Source: VAZQ01 sp963744275
GTDB taxonomy: Bacteria; Pseudomonadota; Alphaproteobacteria; Rhizobiales; Xanthobacteraceae
Length of the DNA: 64,000 bases
Assembly: GCA_963744275.1 (NCBI GenBank)
Contig: CAVUSX010000017.1
Span: forward strand, 62,001 to 126,000
Direction: 5' to 3'
The notes under the pieces were generated by a model. That model saw only the letters and a program-made list of their open reading frames with translations, had not been told where the DNA came from and did no database searches. The translations under genes were made by a program, and so were the position numbers. This document shows, piece by piece, positions 54,030 to 62,793 of the stretch (its first letter is position 1; every line of letters starts with the position of its first letter).

Positions 54030-54840
54030 TCAAGCCGGCTGGGCGGCGCGGCGCAGCATGCCGCGTTGCGGGTCGTAGCCGATGACCGCCAGCAGAAAGA
54101 ACACCACCGTCGCGCCGCAGACCACCAGCGTCGAAACCGGATCGAACATGCCGTAGAGCGTAAAGCGGATCATCTCGACCGCATGGGTGAACGGATTGGC
54201 CATGGAGATCCAGTAGAGCCATTCGGAGCCGCCCTCGCGCAGCTTCCACAGCGGATAGAGCGCCGAGGAGAAGAAGAACATCGGGAACATCACGAAGTTC
54301 ATGGCGCCGGCGAAATTCTCGACCTGCTTGATGTGGACCGAGAGAAACAGCCAGAGCGATCCGAGCATGAGCCCGGACATCACCAGCGCCGGCAGCACCG
54401 TGAGCCAGCCGCTCCAATCGAACGTCACGTCGAACAGGATGCAGACCGCGAGGAACACGTAGCAGGTGATGCACCGAGAGCACCGTTCCGGCCCCGAGCT
54501 TGCAGGCCAGCAGCACCCAGCGCGGCAGCGGCGCGGTGAGCAGGAGCCGCATCACCCCCATCTCGCGGTCGTAGACCATGGACAGCGACGATTGCATGCC
54601 GTGGAACAAGAGGATGATCCCGAGCAGGCCCGGAACGATATAGACCTGATAGGTGATGTAGGTCTTGTAGGGCGGGATGATCGAGACGCCGAACACGTTC
54701 TGGAAGCCGGCCGCGAACACCGCGAGCCACATCAGCGGGCGCACCAGCGCCGACAGAAGCCGGCCGCGCTGCTGCACGAACTTGATGATCTCCCGGGTGG
54801 TGACGGCGCGCAGCGCGCGGGCGGCGTGGACGAGCTGCAT
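54030..54840 (-). CDS. ABC-2 type permease, PedC-like (frame break)
   Basis: About 269 residues after removing one extra base near 54478. It starts MQLVHAARALRAVTTREIIK and has FVQQRGRLLSALVRPLMWLA, FAAGFQNVFGV, YQVYIVPGLLGIILLFHGM, SSLSMVYDREMGVMRLLLTA, then FLAVCILFDVTFDWSGWL, SVHIKQVENFAGAMNFVMFP, MFFFSSALYPLWKLREGGSE and ISMANPFTHAVEMIRF. This is the ABC-2 permease of PQQ-alcohol-dehydrogenase-associated exporters (PedC type). It pairs with the ATPase at 57320-58090 and the receptor at 54860-56070. Confidence 0.8.
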
Positions 54841-54859
54841 GGTGCCTGCTTGCTGCTGC

Positions 54860-56070
54860 TTACTTGTTGAGGTGGCAGGTGGTCTCGGGCTCGTCGTCGC
54901 CGAGCGTATCGAGCTCGTTGGTGCGATGCAGGAAGCCTTCGACCGGCGCGCTCGCCACCACCACATAGGGGGCGGCCAGCAGCACCGCCTGCCGCACCTG
55001 ATGGTCCCAGGGCCGCACCCCGACCGCCAGCCCCTTGTCGCCGTCGAAGGTGGCGTCGCCGAGAATGAACTTCTTCTGCTGCTGGAAGTCGACCGAGCGG
55101 GTGCGCAGCGCCGATTGCACGATCATCTTGACGGCGATCCAGGCCGCCCAGTCGGGCCCTTCCATGTGGCGGCCGCCGGAGCGTTTCTCGAAGCGCGAAT
55201 TCACCTGCGGGGCGCCGTTGTGCTCCCAGGTCCAGTGCCAGGCGACCGGCTCGAGATCGATGCCGCCCACGATCGGGCGCGGACGCACGGTGTGATAGGG
55301 CACTTGCCGCACGAAATCGAAGGCTTCGTCGGCCACGAACACGACATCGTAGTCGCGGCTGATGGCGCTGAGCAGCGCCGGGTCGTTCTGCTCGCGGTCG
55401 CGCGGGTCGGTGCCGGCCTTGAAGTTCTGGTGCGCCACGATGCGGGCGCCGAACTTCTTCGCCGAGCTCTCGAACGCCTTGGTCTTCAAGTCGTCCGCCG
55501 GCAGCGGGCCCCTGCAGGACCAGATAATCGCGCCACTTGCGCGAGACCAGGTACTGCACCAGCCCGTCCATGAGCATGGCGCGGCTCGGCATCGTATGCA
55601 CGAATTCGCGCCGCGCACAGCTCGCGCCGCAGCGAATCGTCCGGCGTGCTCACGTTGAACAGGAGCGCATCGCGGCCGCGCACCGCCGCCGCCAGCGGCT
55701 TGAACGCCTCCGCCGGCACATCGATCAGGAAGAAATGGATGTTGCGGCCTTCCAGCGCCCGCGAGCACGGCCGGCGCGACCTCCTCGGCCGATTTGACCG
55801 TGATCCGCTCGAGCACGAAGTCGGTCTTGAGCACGCGGGTGAGCGCCTGCGCCTCGTCGATGCCGACCTGGGCGCCGGTGAACGGATGCTCGGGAGCCTT
55901 GAGAACCAGCCGCTCGAATCCCTTGATCGGCTCGTAGCGCGGATCGCCGTCGATCTCCACGAAGCCGATGGTGAGCTTCTGCTGCGGCTGTTGCGCGGGC
56001 GGTGGGGCGGGCTGCGACAGAGCTGAGAGATGCCGGCGCACGCCAGGAGGAGCGCGACTGTAGCCCGCAT
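54860..56070 (-). CDS. PQQ-system ABC substrate-binding protein (several frame breaks)
   Basis: About 400 residues assembled over breaks near 56015, 55765, 55620 and 55505. The end is clear: FVADEAFDFVRQVPYHTVRP, RPIVGGIDLEPVAWHWTWEH, FEKRSGGRHMEGPDWAAWIA, ILGDATFDGDKGLAVGVRP and ELDTLGDDEPETTCHLNK. The start MRATVALLLACAG lies inside the palindromic repeat at 56060-56156. The middle contains IGFVEIDGDPRYEPIKGFER and KTDFVLERITVKSAEEVAP. It matches the branched-chain-receptor-like protein of PQQ-dependent alcohol dehydrogenase clusters. Its ligand is unknown. Confidence 0.72.
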
Positions 56071-56156
56071 GGAGCGTAGCGTAATGCGGGAACGGCGTTC
56101 CCGCATTACGCCGTCGGGCGGCGCTTCACGCCGGCCCGTCGGCTCCATGCGGGCTA
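56060..56156. repeat. Palindromic element, GTAGCCCGGATGG type (copy 2) overlapping a gene start
   Basis: GTAGCCCGCATGGAGCGTAG at 56060-56079 and CTCCATGCGGGCTAC near 56142-56156 are inverted. The minus-strand ATG at 56070 used by the receptor gene is part of the left arm. The centre holds GCGGGAACGGCGTTCCCGC and a further GCGTAATGCGG arm. Confidence 0.8.
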
Positions 56157-56170
56157 CGAAATACGGATGC

Positions 56171-57160
56171 CTACTCATCGACCACCACGCCCCAGGGAAT
56201 GCGGCCGACCGGGACCGAGACGATCGCCTTGCGGCTCTTCACGTCGATGATGGTGATGTCGTCGCCGAAGCCGTTGGCCACGTAGAGCTTGCTCTCGTCC
56301 TTGGACATGGTGATGCCCCAGGAGCGCTTGCCGACCAGGATATAGGCCTCGATCTTGCGGGTCGCCACGTCGACCACCGCCACATGGGCGGCGTGGCCGA
56401 GCGTCACATAGGCGGTCTTGCCGTCCCGGGTCATGGTGAGGCCGACCGGCGTCACGTCGGTCTTGCGCATGCCCGGCGGCAGGAACTCGATCTTGCCGGC
56501 GACGGTGAACTTTTCCCGGTCGATGATGTAGACCTCGCCCGACAGCTCGCACGAGACCCACAGCTCCTTGCCGTCGGGCGTCGCCGCAAAGCGGCGCGGG
56601 CGCGTCCCCACCACGACATCCTGGGTGACGTAGCCGCCTTCGGCATCGACCTGATGCACCAGATCGCCGACCTCCGAGGTCACGTAGACGGTCTTCCCGT
56701 CCTCGCTGACCATCACCCCCTCGGGCTCGGCGCCGGTCGGAACCTCGAACACCGTGATGTTCTGGTCCATGTCGATGATCGAAAGCGCCGAGCCTTCCTC
56801 GTCGGACACGTAGATGCGGCGGTGCTTCTCGTCCATCGCGAAGGTCTCCGGACTTGGCCCGGTATTGAGCTTGCCGACCACCTCGAGCTTGGCCACGTCT
56901 ATGATGTCGATCACGTCGTCGTCGCCGCAGGCGACGTAGAGCTTGGTATGATCGGCATTGAAATGCATGTCGCGCGGACGCCGAGCGACCTTGATGTCCT
57001 TGACGACCTGGTAGGTTTTCGGATCAAGAACGATGAGATTGTTGGTCTTCTCGTTGCTGACGAAGATGAGGCCGGTGTCCTTGGACCAGGCGGGCGCCGG
57101 GGCGAGCGCAAGGGCGGCGGCGAGCGGGATCATGGCCAAGGAGGCGTGTCGAGCGATCAC
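56171..57160 (-). CDS. PQQ-associated YVTN beta-propeller protein
   Basis: A 329-residue protein; GTG at 57160 gives a complete signal peptide (IARHASLAMIPLAAALALAP, cleavage near AWSKD). Seven similar blades are visible: IFVSNEKTNNLIVLDPKTYQ, LYVACGDDDVIDIIDVAKLE, IYVSDEEGSALSIIDMDQNI, VYVTSEVGDLVHQVDAEGG, ELWVSCELSGEVYIIDREKF, AYVTLGHAAHVAVVDVATRK and LYVANGFGDDITIIDVKSRK. This is the beta-propeller partner found with PQQ-dependent alcohol dehydrogenase ABC genes. It probably acts in the periplasm, with unknown ligand. It is divergent from the ATPase gene. Confidence 0.87.
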   Translation of the reverse strand: MIARHASLAMIPLAAALALAPAPAWSKDTGLIFVSNEKTNNLIVLDPKTYQVVKDIKVARRPRDMHFNADHTKLYVACGDDDVIDIIDVAKLEVVGKLNTGPSPETFAMDEKHRRIYVSDEEGSALSIIDMDQNITVFEVPTGAEPEGVMVSEDGKTVYVTSEVGDLVHQVDAEGGYVTQDVVVGTRPRRFAATPDGKELWVSCELSGEVYIIDREKFTVAGKIEFLPPGMRKTDVTPVGLTMTRDGKTAYVTLGHAAHVAVVDVATRKIEAYILVGKRSWGITMSKDESKLYVANGFGDDITIIDVKSRKAIVSVPVGRIPWGVVVDE

Positions 57161-57319
57161 GGGCGATTTCTCTTGTGCTTGCGGAGACCGGAGCTTGCTG
57201 CCAGCGTAGCCCCGATCGAAGCATTCCGGCAAGCCGGGCCGGGCGGGCACGGCTCACGATCCAATGAGCGTAAATTCAGGGTAAATCCACAAAGTCCAAG
57301 GGACGGGAATCGAGGCCGA

Positions 57320-58090
57320 ATGGTGAGCCAGCAACGCGCCGAACCGGACGCGCAGGTGCCTGCGCTGCTTCTGGACAAGGTGGTCAAGACCTATGGGACG
57401 ATCCGGGCTCTCGATGGCGTGAGCTTTCGGGCCCACGCGGGCGAGTTCATCGCCCTCTTGGGGCCAAACGGGGCCGGGAAATCAACCTTGTTCCAGCTGC
57501 TCTCCGGCCTGTTCACGGCCGATTCCGGCCGCATCGAGGTGATGGGCCACGACATGTCGCGCGATCCGGTCCCGGCGCTGGCCGGGCTCGGGATCGTGTT
57601 CCAGCAGCCCACGCTCGATCTCGAATTGTCGGTGACCGCCAATCTCCTGTTCCACGCCGGGCTGCACGGCATGCCGCGCGCGACCGCGCTGCGGCGCATC
57701 GAGGAGGAGCTGGCGCAGCTCGGCCTCAAGGAGCGCGCCCACGACAAGACCGCGCAGTTGAGCGGCGGCAATCGCCGGCGGGTCGAGCTGGCGCGCGCCT
57801 TGCTGCACGAGCCGCGCCTGTTGCTCATGGACGAGCCCACGGTCGGCCTCGATCCGGCGAGCCGCAGCGATCTGCTCAAGCAGCTCTTGATCATGCGGCG
57901 GGAGCGGCAGGTCGCGATCCTGTGGGCGACGCATCTGTGCGACGAGGTGCCGGATGCCGACCGGGTCATCGTGCTGCATCGGGGCAAGGTGCTGGCCGAC
58001 ACCACCCCGTCCCGGCTGATCGCCGGCTCGGGAGCCGCCACGATCGAAGAGGCTTTCCTGGCCATGACCGGCCCGCCGGCGCGCGGGTGA
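57320..58090 (+). CDS. ABC transporter ATPase, PQQ alcohol-dehydrogenase system (PedA/B-like)
   Basis: A 256-residue ATPase from MVSQQRAEPDAQVPALLLDK. Walker A is LLGPNGAGKSTLFQLLSGL, signature AQLSGGNRRRVELARALL, Walker B LLLMDEPTVGLDPASR, and ATHLCDEVPDADRVIVLHRG closes the core. It is the ATPase type that accompanies ABC-2 permeases in PQQ alcohol dehydrogenase clusters. The permease and receptor are on the opposite strand across the propeller gene. A 159-base divergent promoter region separates it from the propeller gene. Confidence 0.88.
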   Translation: MVSQQRAEPDAQVPALLLDKVVKTYGTIRALDGVSFRAHAGEFIALLGPNGAGKSTLFQLLSGLFTADSGRIEVMGHDMSRDPVPALAGLGIVFQQPTLDLELSVTANLLFHAGLHGMPRATALRRIEEELAQLGLKERAHDKTAQLSGGNRRRVELARALLHEPRLLLMDEPTVGLDPASRSDLLKQLLIMRRERQVAILWATHLCDEVPDADRVIVLHRGKVLADTTPSRLIAGSGAATIEEAFLAMTGPPARG

Positions 58091-58172
58091 GCGCAGCCTA
58101 ACATTCTTGCATGGTCGCATTTTCGGACGGAAAACCGGTATCCACTTTTCCTGAAAATGCTCTAGCCGTACG

Positions 58173-58766
58173 CTATTCCTTCGCCGGCAGCAGGGGGCCC
58201 GTCATGGGCTTGAAATCCACCCGCTGCGCATCCTGCAGGAGCTTGAGCTGGGAGAGGTCGACATTGGCGGCGCCCGGTTGCGGCGCATTGGCGTTGTCCG
58301 GAATGTTGGGCATGGCGCCGCCCGGCGGGGTCTCGTTCTCGGTGAGATCGTCGGCGGTGCCTTCCTGCGGATTGCCCGACATGATCTCGTCGCGCGCCTT
58401 GAGCGACTTGTCCGCCATCGGCTTGGTATAGGGCAACCGGTAGGAGCGGGGGGTGCCGGTCGGTACGTTGTTCTCGTCGACCTCCTCGACCCACAGGAAG
58501 ATCGAGCCGGCATCGTGGATCTTCGGATCGGGCTCGACCACCCGCGTCCACAGCAGCTGGAAGCGGGCCGGCAGCCGGCCGGTGCCGGGCCAGCCCAGCA
58601 GGCCCTTGGTGGCGAAAAAGACCTCGACGAAGAAGACCGAGGTCACCACGATGGCGGCCGCCTTCACCCACCAGCGCAGCGGCGAGGTGAGACCCACCGA
58701 CAACAGCAGCACGCCGAGCACGACATAGGCGGCGGAGATGGCGATCACGGTCGTGGTCATCGACAC
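58173..58766 (-). CDS. Hypothetical inner-membrane protein, third gene of ExbB-like operon
   Basis: A 197-residue protein with two N-terminal hydrophobic segments (TVIAISAAYVVLGVLLLSVG and WWVKAAAIVVTSVFFVEVFF), then a periplasmic or cytoplasmic domain with PGTGRLPARFQLLWTRVVEP, GSIFLWVEEVDEN, YRLPYTKPMADKSLKARDEI and a flexible Asn/Pro-rich region. I do not recognise it. It lies 92 bases after the DUF2135-like protein gene on the same strand, probably co-transcribed with the channel gene. Confidence 0.7.
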   Translation of the reverse strand: MSMTTTVIAISAAYVVLGVLLLSVGLTSPLRWWVKAAAIVVTSVFFVEVFFATKGLLGWPGTGRLPARFQLLWTRVVEPDPKIHDAGSIFLWVEEVDENNVPTGTPRSYRLPYTKPMADKSLKARDEIMSGNPQEGTADDLTENETPPGGAMPNIPDNANAPQPGAANVDLSQLKLLQDAQRVDFKPMTGPLLPAKE

Positions 58767-58858
58767 TACCTAGAGCATTGCCGGGAGGAGCGGAAGCCGG
58801 TTCGAGGGTGCGGCAATGCGATCAATCAAGGCCTGAAAGGCGGTCGGGGGGCTTGCAC

Positions 58859-59497
58859 TCACTTTGCGCCGCCGCCGCTCCGGCGCACGCTGCGCGTCAA
58901 TTGGACGAGCGACTTTTCGGTGTGGTTGATGTCGGTGACGCTCCCGTCCTCGGCCATCCGGAAGCGCACCGCCGTTCGTTCCTGCCCGGCGTGATCGAGC
59001 ATGATGGTATCGTAGTGGATGACCTCGACCATGGGATTGATCTTCTCGACCTTGACCGAGACCGGGACCGGCGCGTTCTGGGTGGCCAGATAGTACTGGA
59101 CGTTGACCGTGTATTCGCCGGCCACGATGCCGCGAATGCTGACCGACTCCTCGCGGATCGGGCTCATGATCTGCTTGCCGTTCACCATGATGCTGTTGTT
59201 GATCCCGCCGCGGTCGTCGCGATCGAGCACCATGAAGCCGGCTTCGCGCACGTGGTACCAGACGATGTTGCCGAGCGGGTCCTCGACATAGAGATCGATG
59301 TCGTCGGGATGGTTGTCGGGCCAGTTCATCGTGACGATGAACTCGGCCTTGGTGTCGATCTTGCCCTGCTTGGCCTCCGGATTCATCACCAGGAGCGCCA
59401 GGAAGAACAGGAACGCCACCACCTGCAGCGCCTTGAACAGCATCACGCTGAAAGGGTCGAACGGTTTCTCGCGCGGATAATTGCCGAAGCTATCCAT
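58859..59497 (-). CDS. Membrane-anchored protein, second gene of ExbB-like operon
   Basis: A 212-residue protein beginning MDSFGNYPREKPFDPFSVML with one transmembrane helix (FKALQVVAFLFFLALLVMNP). The extracytoplasmic part has WPDNHPDDIDLYVEDPLGNI then WYHVREAG and LDRDDRGGINNSIMVNGKQI, resembling the beta-domain of YfaP/DUF2135-type proteins. The architecture (one short helix, exported domain) parallels ExbD/TolR by position, not by sequence. Its start overlaps the channel gene stop by ATGG/ATGA-like contact (59490-59497), so the two are co-translated. Confidence 0.72.
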   Translation of the reverse strand: MDSFGNYPREKPFDPFSVMLFKALQVVAFLFFLALLVMNPEAKQGKIDTKAEFIVTMNWPDNHPDDIDLYVEDPLGNIVWYHVREAGFMVLDRDDRGGINNSIMVNGKQIMSPIREESVSIRGIVAGEYTVNVQYYLATQNAPVPVSVKVEKINPMVEVIHYDTIMLDHAGQERTAVRFRMAEDGSVTDINHTEKSLVQLTRSVRRSGGGAK

Positions 59498-60263
59498 TCT
59501 GCGACCGCTCGAGCCCGGATACGACGAACACCTCGGTGAGGTCGGTGGCGAGCGCGAACAGCTTCGCGGTCGCCTCGTCGAGCATGTAGTATTGCGTCTG
59601 CACCAGGATCGAGCCGATGAGGCCGGCGAGCGTGGTGTACATGGCGACCGCCATGCCGTCGCTCATCAGGCCCATGGACAGCTTCATCGAGGCGTGGTCG
59701 GCGGCGTCGAGCCCGGCGATCGGCGCCAGCATCAGGATGAAGCCCACGATGGTGCCCAGGAGGCCGAGCTTCATCAGCGAATCGCTGGCGAACGATCCGA
59801 GCTGATTGGGCCCGCGCAGCGCATCGGCGAGGCCGCGCAGCAGCAGCGTCTGGTCGATATAGCCGTCCTGCAGGCCGGCCTTGAGGATGAGGTTGCGGAT
59901 ATGGGCGGTGATGTGCCCGCGCGGCAGCTTGGTGCCGTCGGGGGCCAGCACGTCCTCCCCCACCACCCGCAGCGGCGGTCCGCCATGGTTGACCAGGGCG
60001 AGGACCCGATGGGCGCGATCGGACTCCCGCGAGATCGCGATGGTGCGCACGAAGCAATGGAGGCAGGTCGCCGCGTACAGGCACAGGATAATGCTGGAAA
60101 TATAGGTCTTGTCGCTGGCCAGCATCAGCCGGAACAGGCCGTAATACCAGACCAGGACGAAGCCGAAGACCGATACGCCGGTGAACATCAGCCAGCGCAG
60201 CAGCGGCAGATGGTCGTTGGGGAATTCTCGCTCGAGGACTTGCACGCTCATGGTGGGGCGCAT
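59490..60263 (-). CDS. MotA/TolQ/ExbB-family proton channel-like protein
   Basis: About 257 residues from MRPTMSVQVLEREFPNDHLP, with 60251 as an alternative start. Two helices near the start (WLMFTGVSVFGFVLVWYYGL, SIILCLYAATCLHCFVRTI) are followed by a cytoplasmic segment and the typical channel core DSLMKLGLLGTIVGFILMLA then GLMSDGMAVAMYTTLAGLIG, SILVQTQYYMLDEATAKLFA. The GTIVGF and TTLAGL signatures fit the MotA/TolQ/ExbB family. No TonB, TolA or ExbD is nearby; instead two unrecognised membrane proteins follow. The motor may energise an envelope process linked to PQQ enzymes. Confidence 0.82.
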   Translation of the reverse strand: MRPTMSVQVLEREFPNDHLPLLRWLMFTGVSVFGFVLVWYYGLFRLMLASDKTYISSIILCLYAATCLHCFVRTIAISRESDRAHRVLALVNHGGPPLRVVGEDVLAPDGTKLPRGHITAHIRNLILKAGLQDGYIDQTLLLRGLADALRGPNQLGSFASDSLMKLGLLGTIVGFILMLAPIAGLDAADHASMKLSMGLMSDGMAVAMYTTLAGLIGSILVQTQYYMLDEATAKLFALATDLTEVFVVSGLERSQNG

Positions 60264-60395
60264 CTGCTCTGGGTTGCTCGCGACGCCAGATAGTGCCGCA
60301 GGGGGGTGGCGTGTCAAGCTTGCCGCACGCACTTCCGCCGGTCCCGGAAGGGCGATAGTCTGGGACTGCCATATCCTAAAGCCCGGGGATAATCC

Positions 60396-60737
60396 ATGTA
60401 CCGACTTGTTTTTCTGGTGATGACGTTGGCGCTTTCGACATCCGTCGCGTTCTCCCAGGCCCGCACCCGCTTCTGGAACCTGACCCAAATGCGGATTTCC
60501 GAATTCTATCTGGCTCCCGCCGGCACCACGAATTGGGGTCCGAACCAGGCCAAGAACGACAAGGACGGCGTCTCCGATCCCGACGAGCGGCTCAACATCA
60601 CCGGTGTGCAGTCCGGCACCTACGACATCAAGCTCGCCGACAAGGAGGGACGGACCTGCATGGTGAAGGGCGTCAAGGTCGAGGCGGGTCAGGTCTTTTC
60701 GATCGACGAGAAGGAGCTGACGTCCTGCAATCGTTGA
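60396..60737 (+). CDS. Small exported hypothetical protein
   Basis: A 113-residue protein with a signal peptide (MYRLVFLVMTLALSTSVAFS). The mature part begins QARTRFWNLTQMRISEFYLA and has GTTNWGPNQAKNDKDGVSDP, DERLNITGVQSGTYDIKLAD and two cysteines (RTCMVKGV; TSCNR) that may pair. It looks like a small beta-rich domain. No known family is certain. It is divergent from the ExbB-like operon and 104 bases upstream of the PQQ dehydrogenase gene, so may be co-transcribed with the latter. Confidence 0.7.
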   Translation: MYRLVFLVMTLALSTSVAFSQARTRFWNLTQMRISEFYLAPAGTTNWGPNQAKNDKDGVSDPDERLNITGVQSGTYDIKLADKEGRTCMVKGVKVEAGQVFSIDEKELTSCNR

Positions 60738-60841
60738 ACCATCCGTGGCGGTCGGCGGCCGAGCCCGTACGGCGCCCAGGAGGTTTCGCTTTCCACCGCA
60801 ATTGAAGTTGATCAAACGACGTCAACAAGGGAGGACGTGCA

Positions 60842-62640
60842 ATGAAAACAATGCGAACAATGCGATCGCTGTCGCTCTGGCCGGCACCCTGATGAGCTCG
60901 CTCCTGATCGCCACCGCGCTCACGCCGGCGCGGGCGGCCGATATGACGTTCGAGCGCGCCCTCAACGTCGACAAGGAGCCGCAGAACTGGCTGCTCCATC
61001 ACGGCAACTACCAGGGCCACCGCTTCTCGGCCCTCAAGGAGATCAATACCGACACCGTCAAGAATCTGAAGGTCGCGTTCACGGTCGCGCTCGGCGGCTT
61101 CGAAGGCGGCGGCGCCCGCTACAAGTTCGGCAACCTCGAAGCCACCCCGATCGTCGAGGACGGCGTCATGTACGTGCCGGATGGCTGGGGCTCGGTCTAT
61201 GCGATCGACGTGTCAAACGGCAAGAAAGGCACGTTCCGCTGGAAGTTCGATCCCGGCACCGACAAGGCCTGGGCCGGCGACGTGGCCTGCTGCGGGGTCG
61301 ACAATCGCGGCGTGGCGCTGTGGAAGGACAAGGTGATCTCGATCTCGCTCGACGGCCGCATGTTCGCCCTCAACAAGACGACTGGCGAGAAGGTGTGGGA
61401 GCGCAAGATCGCCGATCCGGCGCTGGGCGAAACGCTCACGATGGCGCCTTTGGTGGTGCGCGACGTGGCGATCGTGGGCGCCGCCGGCGGCGAGTTCGGC
61501 ATCCGCGGCTATATCGACGGCACCGACCTCAACACCGGCAAGCAGCTCTGGCGCACCTTCACGATCCCGGGCAAAGGCGAGCCCGGCAACGAAACCTGGA
61601 AGGACGGCCAGGAGCGCTGGCAGCACGGCGGCGGCTCGGTGTGGGAGACCGCGACCTACGACCGCGACACCGACACGATCTACCAGGGCGTCGGCAATGC
61701 CGGCCCCGACTATGATCCGCAATACCGGCCCGGCGACAACAAATGGGCGGCGAGCGTGCTCGCGCTCAATCCGGCCAATGGCCAGATCAAGTGGGGTTTC
61801 CAATACACCCCCAACGACCCCTACGACTTCGACGAGATCTCCGAGCACCCGATCATCAATGCCAAGGTCAACGGCGAGGATCGCAAGCTGGTGGTGCATG
61901 CGGCGCGCAACGGATTTTACTACGCGCTCGACCGCACCAACGGGGCGTTCGTGGCCGGCAAGCAATATGTCGACGAGCTGACCTGGACGCCTGGGCTCGA
62001 CCCCAAGACCGGCAAGCCGCTCAACTACGATCCCACCAAGGATGTCCAGGTCTACGCCGCGGGCAGCCATGGCATGCGCGGGGAGGGGCCGTCCAAGACC
62101 TGCCCGTCGCACAATGGCGGCAAGAACTGGGAGCCCTCGGCCTATAATCCCGACCTCGGCCTCTTGTTCATTCCCTCCACCGAAGGCTGCAACTCGATCG
62201 TCAATGCGGAGCAGAAGAGCTTCGTCGACCAGGGCGGCACCGTGAAGCCGCGCGAGCGGTTCGGCGGCGGCACCACCAAGAACCTGCAGCCGCGCCGCTA
62301 CGGCAGCCTCAAGTCGGTCGACCCGACCACCGGCGAGATCAAGGCCTCGGTCAAGATGCCCTATCCGAACTACGGGGGCGTGCTGGCGACCGCCGGCAAT
62401 CTGGTCTTCATCGGCCAGCTCGACGGCACGCTGTACGCCTACGATGCCCGCACCTTGCAGGAGGTCTGGTCCTTCAATGCCGGCACCGGCATCAACGCGC
62501 CGCCGATCACCTATTCGGTCAACGGCAAGCAGTACATCGCGGTGCTGATGGGCTCCAAGCAGACCGCGGCGGTCTGGGAGGATTCGCCGGAGCTGAAGAA
62601 CACATCAACGGCGTCCATGCTGTACGTGTTCGCACTGTAG
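60842..62640 (+). CDS. PQQ-dependent alcohol dehydrogenase (frame break in signal peptide)
   Basis: About 598 residues. GGGAGGACGTGCA precedes the ATG at 60842 (MKTMRTMRSLSL), and a break near 60875-60885 joins it to ALAGTLMSSLLIATALTPAR, giving a normal signal peptide. The mature enzyme shows LLHHGNYQGHRFSALKEINT, the vicinal DVACCGVDNRG disulfide, EIVWxxx-type blades and NDPYDFDEISEHPI near the active site, followed by NGFYYALDRTNGAFV. No cytochrome or copper domain is fused. A separate c-type cytochrome is needed. Asp two residues after the active-site Asp (YDFD) is a position that adds a lanthanide ligand in XoxF-type enzymes. The stop TAG is part of the repeat starting at 62637. Confidence 0.85.
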
Positions 62641-62793
62641 GGTGGGCAAAATTGCCCGGCACAACGATCGATGAGGGCGCGAAGTTGCGCAATTTTGCCC
62701 ACGCGAAGGTGCCGCGAGGCCCGACCGCGTGGGCAACGCGCCGGCACGCCGTGCCGCGGGGAGGGCGCATTGCGGGCGCGTTGCCCACCCTAC
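62637..62793. repeat. Palindromic interspersed element, GTAGGGTGGGC type (copy 2, 157 bp)
   Basis: It begins GTAGGGTGGGCAAAATTGCC and ends GCGCGTTGCCCACCCTAC, with internal CGAAGTTGCGCAATTTTGCC and GGGCAACGCGCC segments. The TAG at 62638-62640 is the stop codon of the PQQ dehydrogenase. The right end supplies the likely start of the next gene. Confidence 0.82.

Noticed and set aside
62652..62780. N-terminal extension of the exported protein at 62781
   Set aside because: The in-frame sequence from 62652 is the palindromic element itself and would put about 43 non-family residues before the signal peptide.
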